Source of the DNA: Oxytricha trifallax
Lineage: Eukaryota; Ciliophora; Spirotrichea; Sporadotrichida; Oxytrichidae
Reading direction: 5' to 3'
Assembly: GCA_000711775.1 (NCBI GenBank)
Contig: ARYC01019407.1
Coordinates: 1-64,000, forward strand
Length of the DNA stretch: 64,000 nt
Positions within the stretch are counted from its first letter, which is position 1, and every line of letters begins with the position of its first letter. Under the pieces are notes generated by a model. The model had not been told where the DNA came from and made no database searches. It worked only from the letters and a program-made list of their open reading frames with translations. The position numbers and the translations under genes were made by a program. Below, in pieces: positions 1 to 11,775 of the stretch.

Positions 1-610
1 GATATTCATACTTTGACTTTTGGCGATCCAGTTTCCTCTTTTCCGGGGATTTTTACCCCTTACTTCGACTAGTTTCATACCGTGCACGTTCACCCAGTTG
101 CCTCATGGGAAGGTCTTATAAGGTATTTCGCTACTTCGTATGTCTACCTAGTTGCTTCTCTAGACTATCTTTATTTATGAGTGCTTTAAGTTCAGGTAAA
201 ACCCCCTTCTCAGTTCAAGATTTATTGTTGGCTTGCTGAGGGGGTGGGATACCCCGAGTGATACTCTGCTGATGTTGTCTTATGCAGGATTTTTCCCTGC
301 TTTTCCTTAGCAAATAAAGTCCAATTTGAGAACCGAGCGGTTTGTCTCTTAACTCCTACCTTATCATTGCTGCACTCAACCCCAAGTTGCAAGGATAAGT
401 GTATCATTCAGTTTTAACACGACTTTGAATGATCAACGGTCGATGTTTTTGTTGGCGTGGTCCCCCTATACCTTGCCTGACGTATTTTGAGGTGATTCTC
501 AGATCCGGGACTTATTTCGTAAAAGCTGAGTGCCACCACGGTTTCGAACTCCGGGGTACCGGAATTGGTCGGGATATCACTCCCAACTTACCAGTAGGTC
601 GTAACCTTCT
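1..610 (-). repeat. GC-rich tRNA-derived SINE-like repeat, truncated by window edge
   Basis: This block is much richer in G and C than the AT-rich DNA around it and has no convincing reading frame. On the minus strand it carries a perfect RNA polymerase III B-box core, GTTCGAAAC (541-549), about 34 bases downstream of an A-box-like CTGGTAAGTTGGGA (581-594), an arrangement seen in tRNA genes and tRNA-derived SINEs. No complete cloverleaf could be folded by eye. The element runs off the left edge. I infer a retroposed, pol III-type repeat; an unrelated structured RNA is the alternative. Confidence 0.4.
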
Positions 611-1618
611 GATGATATTGATGAATTTGATTCTAAGGATTTTGAAAATATAATTAACCATGAAAACTTTCAATAGAAACTACATTAAGTCAAAATATTA
701 ACCCATGAATTCATTTTGAATAGTATTTAAAATGATAATTATGAATATCTAACTATGATCAATGATTGTATAAAATTTAAAATTATTTCAAATTTAATTT
801 AGGAGTTTGAAATATTCTAAGAAATGGGAAAACTTAATTATTAAGCAATGCATGAGTGTGTTCTTTCTCAATTACCTTTGATGTTTTAGAATATAAATAT
901 TAAATAATTAAGTTAATGATAAAATTTAAATAAATCAATTTGCAGTTAGTCTAGTAAAAAGAGGAAAAGATAAGAAATGGAAGAAACCAATTTAAATTAA
1001 TTTATAGTTAATGAATAAATAAATACCTATATTATAAATAAATCAATTTAAAAATAGTATTAAGATAATAGTTTCGAATTTGATCCGAATGACATCATTG
1101 AAATTAAATAAAATAAAAGCTTCTCTTAAAGTCTCAATCTTTCCCAAATTGATTAAATTGATGATAAAGATTTATCTTTCAAATCTGACAATAAATTAAT
1201 AATTTCAAATTCTTAATAAAATTAAAAAATAAAATATTTTTTACTATGATCACAAAATGAATAATTAATTGATATTAAACACGTAAGTTAAGATAATTTA
1301 ATTGTAATTAATCAAAATAAGACAGATAATTAATTCTAGCTTGCTTTTAATGATTTATTTTAGAATTTTAATTTTATTGGTGATAATTAAGATCAATAAG
1401 TAGGTTAAGAAATCTTAGAAATAGGAAATAATCAATAAAATAAAGCTGAATTATAAAAATATTTAAAAAAAGAGTAATTTCATAAGAGTCATGATAGTGA
1501 GTTTTTATCATTTAAATATATTGATTTTTATGATTAAAATAAAGCAATGTTAATAATAAATACCCATTTTAATATTTTGAGTAATTGTTTGATTTAATAC
1601 ATTAAAAAGATTTTATGA
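599..1618 (+). CDS. Unrecognised protein, frame interrupted by two TGA codons
   Basis: One frame stays open from about 599 to 1618 if TAA/TAG are Gln, with only two TGA codons, at 917-919 and 1247-1249. Both sides of each TGA look coding: acidic and Asn/Gln-rich stretches such as DDIDEFDSKDFENI and FEFDPNDIIEI, and a basic KKRKRQE patch. No domain is recognised. The frame overlaps the start of the next open frame at 1534, so the two probably belong to one gene joined by a frameshift or an undetected IES. The TGAs could be true lesions of a decayed germline copy or lie in very short IESs. No convincing start codon was found; the 5' part may lie beyond the repeat to the left. Confidence 0.4.
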
Positions 1619-2502
1619 AGAGAAACAAAATTTAAATTATATTCAGAATTCATCCTGAGCTTATTTAAAAATATCTTCAAATAACAAAAAAATTGTAAGA
1701 TATCAAAGACTTATTCACTTTAGTGAAATTTGAAGAACTCAAAAATAAAATTGTAGAATAAAAATATTTCTTTAAAATGAAAAATTGTTATAGTTCTGAT
1801 AAATTATACAAGCAAGAATAGAATAAGCACAAATAATATTTAAAAGCTATTTCTAATAATCCTGAATTGCACTTTATTGAACAACTATTTGAATGCAATA
1901 AATGCAGGGAAATAATTTTGATAAGTTCATAAGAAGATTAAAAGGATGAGTATGCCTAATATTTAGCAAAAGCATTTCCTGGAATTAATATTGTTGATAA
2001 GTAGTTAATACAGTATTATATAAAGCACATTGTGATTATTGATTAATAATACTTTGGAAAGCATGCATTATCGCTTTACATTTATTAAAGAGATTCTATA
2101 AATATTATTACAAATTAAATATAGGATACTTCAATTTAAACCTTGAAAATGGCTTTTAAAAGTTAAATTTAATTGGAATTAAAAAAAGTAAATTAAAATT
2201 ATTTCGTCAATGAATATTATGATATTCATTTCTTATCTAGTGAGTATTTTTACTCAAGGGTATTTAATGGAAATAACAATATGATTTTGCTCTCTGGTTA
2301 TTAAGAGAGAATAAGAAATTTAATAATAACTACTTAGAAGAGCATTCATTCCTTTAGATTCCAGTTAAAATTTTTGGGCCCCTCAAGCAGTTCCACCTCT
2401 ATTGACTTGACACTTATTTATTTGCCAGGTACAACAAGATTTCTGTTTGAAATTACTCAAAGTGTATTTGGAATCAGAATGTTGTTCTTTAATGCTATTT
2501 GA
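1534..2502 (+). CDS. Unrecognised protein, C-terminal part
   Basis: This 322-codon frame (TAA/TAG=Gln) ends at TGA 2500-2502. Its composition is protein-like: Lys/Glu/Ile-rich helical segments (LKNKIVEQKYFFKMKN), a CxxC pair in FECNKCREIIL, and a more hydrophobic end with LTLIYLPGTTRFLFEITQ. It overlaps the preceding open frame in a different phase around 1534-1618, so the two are likely pieces of one product. The CxxC pair might bind metal, but a second pair is not obvious. No family is recognised. Confidence 0.45.
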
Positions 2503-3174
2503 AGTAAGTTTTATCCACAAATTCAAACTCAGGAATCACATTTAGGCACCCCAAAAATCATTTTAGATTTAACACTAATTCTTACTAGATTTATTGCTTC
2601 CCGAATTTCCTTTAATTATTAACTTTAAAGTAGACTGATGGCTTCAGCAGCATGGAAAAATTTTAATCGTCATTAGTGTCAGTGATTATATTTTAATTAG
2701 AACTTTTGGATACTTCAAAAATAATAAAATATTCATGGTAGATCCAAAGAATAATTATAACTTTATCAATCATTATATCAAGATTTAATTGAGAATATAG
2801 AAAATAGTGATGTTCAATGATTTTATAAATAATCAAGAATATTTACTTTCATATAAAATATATTTTACATTTAAATAATTTAATTAACATTGAAAGATTT
2901 ATAAAAACATGTTTTATTAATTTTAAAAATTAAAATGTAAAGATTCATCAATAATAAAAATTATATTCATTCTTAGATTATTATAAAATAAATACAATTG
3001 TAAAGTAATTTCCAATCAAAAATTATTTTACAAATTTAAAATGAGATATTTTAAATTAAAAATAGTGAATCTCTTTTCACATTAGAAAATTGGTTAATAT
3101 AATTTACTTGAATTTTAAATTTATTTTTTGTATCAGTAAATATTATTATTTTATGAATTATATTCTCAAACTAA
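2503..3174. other. AT-rich spacer, no gene seen
   Basis: Strongly AT-rich. A slightly GC-richer patch near 2510-2670 could be a small macronuclear-destined fragment, but no frame or motif supports that. Nothing else can be called. Confidence 0.4.
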
Positions 3175-3719
3175 TTAGTAAAAATAGCATAATTATAGGT
3201 GAATAATTTAATTAATCAACTTTGCACATGTTTGAATTTAAATATTAAAATAAATATATAAATCTAGGTACTCTACCGCAGACTTTAATGCATAAACCTA
3301 TTTTGCGGTAGAGTACCTTAATTATATAATAAAAAATAAATATAGTTAAATATAGCATTAATTTTAAACAGAATGCAACAGATAAAAGTGTGATTTATAA
3401 AATAAAAAGGAGGTTAATAAATTTATTTTAAAATATAAAAATTATTCAAACTATGTTCCTATATAGAGTAGCATTATGAAATAAATAGATTTGAAATATA
3501 TTATTAATATTTTAATTGCATTCTGTTTAAAATTAATGCTATATTCAACTATATTTATTTTTTATTATATAATTAAGGTACTCTACCGCAAAATAGGTTT
3601 ATGCATTAAAGTCTGCGGTAGAGTACCTAGATTTATATATTTATTTTAATATTTAAATTCAAACATGTGCAAAGTTGATTAATTAAATAATTCACCTATA
3701 ATTATGCTATTTTTACTAA
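3175..3719. repeat. Fold-back element with 204-bp arms
   Basis: The left arm 3175-3378 and right arm 3516-3719 are near-perfect reverse complements around a loop of 137 bases (3379-3515). Each arm contains its own shorter palindrome formed by GGTACTCTACCGCA and its complement around 'gactttaatgcataaaccta', so the 14-base word occurs four times. There is no reading frame. The structure fits a fold-back or MITE-like transposon relic; no clear target duplication was identified. Confidence 0.8.
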
Positions 3720-4741
3720 ATATTTAAAAATAATTTTAAATTTTAAAACTATTTTTAAGCTACATAATATCTACAATAAAATATAAAAATATTTTAAATG
3801 TTCTAAAATTCATAGAATATTTAATTATTTGTAATTAAATTAAGGACGAACTAAGTAAAATTTATAAAAATGCTATAAAGATGCTTGTAAATTAAAATTA
3901 TAGAATTAAAAGATTCTCTAATTTTAAAAATAAATTATAGAGAATAATCTAAATAATAAGCTTTAGAAGTAAAAATATTTGATCATCCTAAATCTAAAAT
4001 TTTAAGTACGAAATATTAAAATTTAATTAACAGTAGAATTATAAAGTAGAAATTCTCAAATTAGTTATCTAAATTCAAAGCCTTCTATAAATTTGTAATT
4101 TTAAATAATAATAAATTGTTTTTCAAATGGTGCATGATTTGTTTAGAATTCATTTAAAAATATTATAAATTAAAAGCTAATAATATTTTACGGAATAAAT
4201 TTTACTTTCTATCTCATTAGAAATTTATTCATGAAATATTGAATTATTTTCTTTCTTTAATTGAAGAAAATTTAAGATATTTTAATTTATTATAAAAAAG
4301 AATTTTGATACAAAGTAAAGATTCTTTATTGTCTTTAAATTGTAAGCTTTTGGACTGATTCAAAAAACAATAAATATCTTCTATTGATATAAAAAAGAGA
4401 AAGCAAATAGTGATTCTAAACTTTCTTTGATTTGGAAATTAAAATTTTAAATTATATAGCGTTTGCAGGTTATAAATGAATGTTAATTTATAATATTTAT
4501 TTTTAAAAGATAAGTTTTATATTACGGTGATGATATAAATTAAAATTAAATCTTATCTGGTTCATATAAATAATAATTATAATTAATTTATTTCAGTTAT
4601 TTGTTTTAGATTTTAATTTTAATAGTGGAACGAATAAATGCCATTATTTATTTAATATCTTTAATTAGGTTTTTTCATTAATATCAATTCATATACTTTT
4701 AAGATTTGCAATAAATGACATAAAATTAATATTAATACTGT
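3720..4741. other. AT-rich spacer, no gene seen
   Basis: Very AT-rich, with TGA in all frames at short intervals and no repeat arms. Nothing supports a gene here. Confidence 0.5.
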
Positions 4742-5122
4742 AGGAATACAATCGATTTGGGAAAATTAATTTAAATTAATTAAATATGAAAATCTTGGCA
4801 GTTATCAAATCCAAACCCACTCAAAATTCAAATCTAAACACATCTTACGGTACATCCCTCAATTTTAGCTGGTTGCTATTGCTAGAATGATTTTATCTCA
4901 TCGCCCAAGCAAGAAAAACCGCTTTTACTGTTTTGGGAGTTAGCTCAAAATCAAAATATCTCGCTTCCTGGGACGATTCAAGAATATTGCCAATAGCAAA
5001 GTCCACCGTCTCATTTTGAATGCGCTATCCAATGACCATAATGAAGCCAGGGTTTGGAGACATTTTCAAAAACATAACTGAATAAAATTTATAATTAATT
5101 TCCCCAAATCGAATGTATTCCT
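4742..5122. mobile_element. MITE copy A (381 bp)
   Basis: The ends are inverted repeats: AGGAATACAATCGATTTGGG on the left and the complement of AGGAATACATTCGATTTGGG on the right, continuing into AATTAATT. No coding frame is present. The same termini bound the element at 5265-5665, and the interior shares words with it (for example CCAATAGCAAAGTCCA against CCAATAGTAAAGTCCA), so these are two members of one short non-autonomous family. Confidence 0.7.
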
Positions 5123-5264
5123 GCATTATTAATTCCTTTAATTTGGAGATTGTTATTTGTTAAAATTTTAAGAAATGATTATTAAATTAATTTATATTTG
5201 ATACTAAATAATATTTAAACATACAATTAATATTTTAATGTTTAAATATTTTTTCATAATTTTA

Positions 5265-5665
5265 AATACATTCGAATTGGGGAAATTTACTAAAAAATAA
5301 ATATATAATAAATAAAAATCGTGGTAGTTAAAGCTGGCCAATTTTAAAGATCTTGGGCTCATTCGATAGAGATTTAAAATTAGTTGGACTTTACTATTGG
5401 CGGTACTATTTTATCGCATCCTTGGAGTGAGATAACTTGAGTTTAATTGGAGGGTATAATTTAGTGAATTTAGAGGCATTCAATTAAAGTCGAGTTAACT
5501 TGCTCCAGGGATGCGATAAAATAGTACCGCCAATAGTAAAGTCCAGCTAATTTTGAATCTCTATCGAATGAGCCCAAGATCTTTAAAATTGGCCAACTTT
5601 AATTGCCAATATTTATTAATTATAAATTTAATTTTAATTAATTTCCCCAAATCGAATGTATTCCT
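5265..5665. mobile_element. MITE copy B with internal palindrome (about 400 bp)
   Basis: This has the same type of termini as the copy at 4742-5122 (ATTCGAATTGGGGAAAT on the left, ATTTCCCCAAATCGAATG on the right). The interior is a long palindrome: roughly 5330-5430 is repeated in reverse complement at about 5505-5605, including GGACTTTACTATTGGCGG and its complement. The left terminus is less well preserved than the right. No coding frame. Confidence 0.7.
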
Positions 5666-5931
5666 ACAATATTCATTTTATTACTAAGATTTTTATTAGT
5701 AATTATTGTCTAAAAATTAATAAATATTTTGATTTAGTATGACTTATAAATGAACTGCACTGCTTAGATGAAAGGCAATTAGTTTTATTATTTTAGTAAT
5801 ATGAGGAATTTTTATAAATTATTTCTTTGTTAGTGCATTAAAAATATCTATAAGCTACATCTAAATTAATAAACTTTAAGTTATAATCTATATTAAACTT
5901 ATTTAGAATAAATAAGGAGATCTAAGCTTCA

Positions 5932-8495
5932 TCAATTTAATATTAGATTATAGTTTGGGTTAATGTTTAAAATAAATCCTTAAGACTTTTATAAATCTTG
6001 TTATCTATATTCTACATATTTCAATATTTGTAAAAAATTTAATTATATAATTAAAGCAATATACAATAATTTATATTCAAACAACAAAACTCCAAGTGCC
6101 TGCATACTCGTTATCAATATTAATGGAGTCACATTTATAGGCTTCGTGCAAGAATTCATATATTCATTAAAATGAATTTTTCCTGATTTCTGGATAAGAT
6201 ACTTAACATCTAGACTGTCGCCTGCTTTATAATAATGAAAATGTTTTTTTATTGCTTCAAATAGAATTGGAGAGTGATCAACGAATACACCATTTAATAC
6301 TGGATAGATACCCACAGTGTATTTATAGACTTATGGTTGAATTTTATGTGAAACATAGTCGTCTATTGGGTCTCTCATGTACTCTGGCAATACACTTCTA
6401 AATCTCTCCAAATAAAACTGATCGTCATCGAATACCTCTACCATTAAATTTAGTAATCTCTCTTACTCATTTGCATAAAATCCAATCTTAAAGATTTTAT
6501 TATGCTGCGATCCCTTTGACCCCTGGTCTTTAGACTAAGCATCAACGATTTAATCTTAGTCTTCTATGGTCGAAGATTTTCTCCACCATAGCAATTGAGT
6601 TTTAGAAGATAATATCTGAAAATTCTGAGCAACCAAAAACTCGCTTCTCCATGTCTTTCAAGGTTATGTATTCAAATCCAAAAATCCTCTGGGTATTATG
6701 ATAAGCGATAACTGCTCCAGACATTTATAAAAATAAAATTGAAAAGTTATTTATTATACATACCATAATAAAAAATATTTTTCTTTTAATTATACTATCA
6801 TTTTAAGTTAAATTATCTATGATTAAATAAATGCATTGTTTATAAGAAATTTTAAGATTAGCTTTAGTATCAGAATAAATTATGTTATTATCTTTTAAAA
6901 GACGAGAATGATTATAATAATTTTGGAAGTATTTGACCTTTATAATTTAGCCAATTTTACATTACATAATATACTTCAAGAAACCACCTCTCACAAGATC
7001 ATAGAATTCTCTCTCATAACTTTGGAATTTCCCCTTAAATTTGTCAATCTCATTATCGAGGTAATCGATATATTTATGGATTTCGTAACGAAGGACACTT
7101 GTAGCTCTAGTTTTCAATTCAAACACAACATCATTGCCATCCTTATCAACTCCTTGACAGTCAATTTGAGATCTAAGGAGCAAGCCTCCTGATTTCATGT
7201 ACCTGAAATAATCTGCTTCCTAATATGCTTCGCCACTAGGTCATTATTTATTAAGCTTATTAGTTCTCGAGTCCAAAACATAATGATCAGAGAAGAAATC
7301 ATGATCAGTAGTAAAGATAATTAAGTGAATTAATAGTAAACATGAATATTAAATTAATTAATTACAATTCGATTTGAAAAATATGGTTAAGAAACTTAAT
7401 TTTAGTTAAATCTTAGATAATATATTAACCTAACATTCAGAGCCGAGTTCATAATTATTTTTAGTTAAATTGTGGAAATCAATGCTATTTTAAATCATGA
7501 TAATCGACAATTACCCTATCCTTTAGATTAAAATCAGTTATAACTTGACTTTAGACAGAATTTTGAGAATTATATACATGAAGAGACACCATATAAATTC
7601 TTGAGATAATAATAATTACAATTTTTAAACAAATAATTGATAGGCTTGATAAAAACTAATTAACTAATAGTTTAATTTAAAATATCATAAAAATTTGTAT
7701 CTCTACGATTAACATGGCACGAACATGCAAAATCATCATCCTCAGAATATCTGTATTTAATTGAAATTTAACTGATCATAGATCTACGGTATATGATGTT
7801 ACTTTTGACACAGTGATAATAAAAAGTTCCATGAGTAAGTAGAGATCTTGATATTAAAACTACATTTGATTATAATTCTGATGTTGAAGATTATGACAAT
7901 AATAAAATAATTAAGATTAAATACAGTCTTTTATCTATATATTTCAAATTAAATTACTTATTAGCTGTTCATATTTGCTTTTAGACCACTATATTTGCTT
8001 TAAGCATCTTCTCCATATATTTCCCCATCTTAAGTAAGACCAAATTTGATGGCTCTATGATACCAGAGTCTCCATCTACAGAGTAGACTTTCTTATTCTT
8101 ATCTGATTTTGTCAAAAATACTATGTTTGGTTTTCTTTGCGAGACCATAAACTTCAATGGCTCTCTGTCATATGGCTCTGAGAGGTTGTTAAAGTGAGGG
8201 GATTTGAAATTGGCAAGGCAAAAGTAAATGTGAGACAAAACAGATGAAATAGTAGAAGTGGACATCATATATTTAGTGCTTAATTGCTGACACATTTGAA
8301 AGTAATAAAATAAATAATATATAATATTTTTTAGTTAAAATATTAATATAAAATTTAATATAATCGATATTTTTTAATGATATTTTAAATAAAATTATTA
8401 TAAAATTGAGTATTAATTCTTTAAAGATTCTTATCTTATCCAGGTGGATATTAAGGACTGATGCACTCTGAATCCAAAATCTCACCAGAGATTGT
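5932..8495 (-). CDS. Pet127-like mitochondrial RNA-processing protein, IES-interrupted
   Basis: Pet127 proteins act in mitochondria in RNA 5'-end processing and degradation and carry a PD-(D/E)XK-like nuclease core. The conserved blocks appear in family order: PPGQDKNLQ (8495-8420), KYMMSTSTISSVLSHIYF and EPLKFMVSQRKPN and LGK-like KMGKYMEKML (8295-7981), SGGLLLRSQIDCQ then VVFELKTRAT and SYEREFYDLVRGGFLKY (about 7300-6950), and SGAVIAYHNTQRIFGFEYI followed by FKIGFYANEQERLLNLM (6727 down). FELKTRA holds the putative E-x-K motif. An IES with TAAAT pointers (6728-6949) separates two blocks; AT-rich gaps at about 8300-8420 and 7320-7980 are further IESs. One in-frame TGA lies at 7241-7243. The N-terminus is uncertain, and the C-terminal limit is taken from the first TGA. 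Confidence 0.75.
6728..6949. other. IES in the Pet127-like gene, pointer TAAAT
   Basis: The direct repeat ATTTA (+ strand) occurs at 6723-6727 and 6945-6949. Removing the 222 bp between with one copy joins ..KIGQ to MSGAVIAYHNT.. in frame, matching the uninterrupted order of the Pet127 family. The interior is AT-rich. Confidence 0.75.
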
Positions 8496-8849
8496 GTGAT
8501 TCTTTTAATTTATAGTATTTTAATTGTTTTATAAATTGTTTAGGTTTAGAGTAATAGTGTCTAATATGGTTTGATATATTTCAAAGATATTGATGAAAGA
8601 CTAAGTACTGTTATCATGAAAAAGGTTGATTTATTGTTTATGATCTTAAAATTTTAATAAATTTTGCTTAAGTGCCTTATATGACATCCTAAAAAGCTTT
8701 ATTCATATTTTATGTTTAATTTAAGATAAATTACCATTATATGAAGTCATTTAATTTCTTAATATACGTAACATTAGTATTAATTTTAGTTTTTTTAATA
8801 TAGGTCAATTAATTTATTATGCAAATACCTGAAATAATCTTTATTCATT

Positions 8850-8927
8850 CAAAACCCCAAAACCCCTTAATGAGGTTTATAAGTGCTTTGATTTGTAGGG
8901 AATTTGTTAGGGGTTGGGGTTATTAAT
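8850..8927 (+). repeat. TBE left terminal inverted repeat
   Basis: 78 bp beginning with C4A4 telomeric repeats; it is the reverse complement of 12844-12921. It includes GGGGTTGGGG near its inner end. Confidence 0.95.
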
Positions 8928-8966
8928 AGGTTAATGTGAAATTTATAGTAAATTTATTTAATTTAA

Positions 8967-10416
8967 TCACTCAAAATGCACTTTAGGATCATGTGGGAGT
9001 GGTCTGAAGTTTATCTTACTTAACCACAACTCGATCTGCTCTAATATTATGTCTGATCTAGAGTTTGGTTTTAATATTATTGATTCTGCCATTAATTTTA
9101 ATTATTGAGAGACTCTGGTTTTGTCTATAAATTACTTGATTCTTTGCTTAGCATCTTTCTCACACCTAGTAGAGTAGTAATCGTTGCGAAGGCATATCGC
9201 ACTCTATTATTATTGCTGCTAAAGCCCACACATCCCATTAATAATCTCCATCTCTCCAGTCTTCTCTTTCAGGATAATAACCTGGAGTTCCCATAACACT
9301 TCCTAGCCTTGATACTTCCACCCTTAATGCTCTGTTGAAGTCAATAATTGCCACCCTTACAGGTGAGAAGTTTATCATAATATTCTCAGGCTTCAAATCT
9401 CTATGAACAAAACCTAACTTATGTAACTCTTTTATACCTTGTAAGGTTTAGGTTGCTATCAAAGCAAGCTACTTATGATTCCTTTGATCAGTAATAAAAT
9501 CTCTGAGGGTCATTTCATAGAGTGGGAGTCTGAGAGCCACATGATCCTTGACAAGAAGAACAGCATCTAGCTTGATTAAGTAACTACACTCTTTAAACTA
9601 AGCTTAAGTGAGTACTTGATACTCATTTGTAAACTCCATCTGATATTTATCATCACTTAAGAGATAGTTTAAGGAATACACCTTGTATGCGTATTGATGA
9701 TCATTGATAACTTTCTTATCAAAGGAGTCTTCTATTATAAGGTAGCTTTAAAGAGAAGTGTCTAGGTCAATTTAAGCAAGAACCGGTATTTTTATTTATT
9801 GAATCTTGATCATAATTTTTGTTATTTCAGAGGTCAGTTGGTTGCGTGCCTTCTTAACGTACTCTAACTCTCTAGCTTATTCAGGTACTACGACCTTAGA
9901 ATATTCCCTCGCTTTTATTTTGTTTAGAAGCTTCAGCTCAACTTCATGATTCTCAACTTCTATATCTTTCTTGTGAGCTTTTAATAGATGCTTCTTTAGG
10001 TCTCTTGTATGAGAGTATTGCTTATGGCACTCAAAGCAGTCATACTTTCCATCTATTTTATCATGCTTTAAGTATACAGTGGGCTTTGCTTCTCTATGCT
10101 CTTTCATATGTCTGTACCAGCTTGATTTATGAGCAAAATCTTTCTCACATAACTCACAAAAATAGACTTCAACTTCTTCAGTTTGTATAGGAATTTCATT
10201 AATACCTTTCTCCTCCTCTCAGTCTCCCACACACTTGTTTGCCATTAATTTTCTATTATTAATTTCAATTTTAATAACAGAGACATCAAGTGAGAGCTCT
10301 GGTAGTTCCTTATGAGAGTTCATCTCGCAGCTATCACACTTTTTATTGCTCCCAAAGGTAAGTCTCATTTAGTTTTAAGGAAGTGCTGTTGTTTTTCTTA
10401 AAATGTTAGCGCTCAT
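8967..10416 (-). pseudogene. TBE zinc-finger/protein-kinase ORF (57-kDa type), damaged
   Basis: The N-terminal part carries two C2H2 fingers, CELCEKDFAHKSSWYRHMKEH and CFECHKQYSHTRDLKKH (about 10170-9960). A protein-kinase domain follows, with the catalytic loop HRDLKPENIM, a metal-binding DFG replaced by DFN (IDFNRA), and a GTPGYYPE activation segment. This architecture is that of the TBE 57-kDa protein, of unknown role in the element. Start ATG 10416; the conserved C-terminus (..LPHDPKVHFE) ends at TGA 8967-8969. Two lesions are visible: a TGA at 10219-10221 between the start and the first finger, and a 1-nt frameshift near 9200-9215 after WDVWALAAII. This copy therefore probably makes no full-length product. 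Confidence 0.85.
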
Positions 10417-10604
10417 ATTTAAATTTGAATTTAAAATTATAAAACTGCCTCTATAACTGAGAGCTTATATGAGAGCTTTGCAAGCCTACAAGAATCAAGG
10501 GAAGTTCTTAGAGTATTAGCGAAGATAAATGAGCACTAAGAGACGAACCAGCTCTAAAAATGGATGAGAAAGTAACCATTTTTACTATCAATAATAAGTT
10601 GATT

Positions 10605-10790
10605 ATAGTACGTACCGATTTAGGAGGTGCACCTAATTAAGTACGTACTGCTTTAGGAGGTATTTTGTGATTTTATGATTAAAATTAGGGTGCTCCTAAT
10701 TAAGTACTAGCTTTAATTAATGCCCCTAATTAAGTACTAGCATTTTAAGAGTTGCTCCTAATTAAGTACGTACCAATTTAAATTAAAAAA
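10605..10790. repeat. Degenerate repeats in TBE intergenic region
   Basis: Between the divergently transcribed kinase ORF and the small ORF lie at least five imperfect copies of CTCCTAATTAAGTACGTAC and its shortened forms (10605-10640, 10692, 10724, 10755). The position between two divergent ORFs makes a shared promoter or a transposase-binding array possible; this is inference. Confidence 0.7.
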
Positions 10791-10979
10791 TATGGAACTA
10801 TAACAGTAGAAATTGATATCAATCTCTCAAGTTGAAACCAGTTCTCAAAACCTTCTCCATATCCTTCTTAGAGGTTGACCTCCTATAGGATGCCCATATT
10901 TAATAGTAAGTATTACAGAGGTATATATTGAAATCAATAAACTTAAATTTGAATATCATTTCTTAGATCTGTAAACAAG

Positions 10980-11766
10980 ATGGAGTCAATGAATGATGCA
11001 ATGAAAAGAGTGCAAGCACAAGAATTGATTCAGAGATTTAGAAGCAAGGAGGATTTGCACCGCTACCTGGTGCAGCAAGGTAATAAACTCATAGTAACTC
11101 ATCTTGATTATGTAGTTGGTTTGTTCTTGCCAACGATGGAAGGTACCAAAATTTCATTTATAAGGACGATACTCTGCGAAGAGAAGAAAGCATTGAAAAC
11201 TTAAGATGTAAAGTTTGCAGAGATTCCAAACTATCCAGAAATCTCAGCGACTAACTTATATGATAATGCTATGAACGACCCAGAGGTTCCGCTGTACCTG
11301 CCTACTAAGAAACAGTTGTCAAATAAACTGCCTAAAAGAAACTATTTCTTTGGCATACTTGCAACAATTAAAGGTGATTACTTGAAAGAAATTATTCAAG
11401 AATCTCATAAGAAAAGGTACAGCATCTCTTCAGAAGATAAGGACAAACAAGGGATCAAGATAAGTGAGAGCCGGCTATCAGAGATGCAGAAGCACCTTAT
11501 ATTTCAAATAAGATTTATAGCTTAACTCTTTAGAAAAATCTGGTACTGGCATCTTCTTGATGAAAGAATAGAGCAAGCTTCACAGAGAGCGAAAGTCGCA
11601 GACAAAATATGAAGTCAGCAAGAGACTTTATTCAAATATTCAGCCACCAGAGTCAATGAACATAGATGCTGGAGCTGGCAGTAAGAGAAGAAACTTAGGT
11701 GGAGGGAAGCAAGAAATAGAAGAAAAGAAAGAGAAGCCAGCTCCCTCTAAAGAATTTTAAATGTGA
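10980..11766 (+). pseudogene. TBE small ORF (22-kDa type), frameshifted
   Basis: The frame starts at ATG 10980 (MESMNDAMKRVQAQELIQRF) and stays open through an in-frame TAA (Gln) at about 11202. The product is rich in charged residues with no recognised domain. Near 11605, at an AAAA run, the frame reaches TGA, while the next frame continues KYEVSKRLYSNIQPPESMN and a basic, Gly-rich tail (SKRRNLGGGK) to TGA 11764-11766. That tail looks genuine, so a 1-nt frameshift is inferred. It ends 9 bp from the convergent transposase stop. TBE elements carry an ORF of this size at this place; its function is not established. Confidence 0.75.
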
Positions 11767-11775
11767 CTTATATAT

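Noticed and set aside
1..610. Fragment of large-subunit rRNA
   Set aside because: GC content first suggested rRNA, but no conserved rRNA word could be recognised; pol III box motifs fit better.
9105..9296. Plus-strand frame opposite the TBE kinase ORF
   Set aside because: Antisense shadow of the kinase C-terminal region, which has clear HRDLKPEN and zinc-finger motifs on the other strand.
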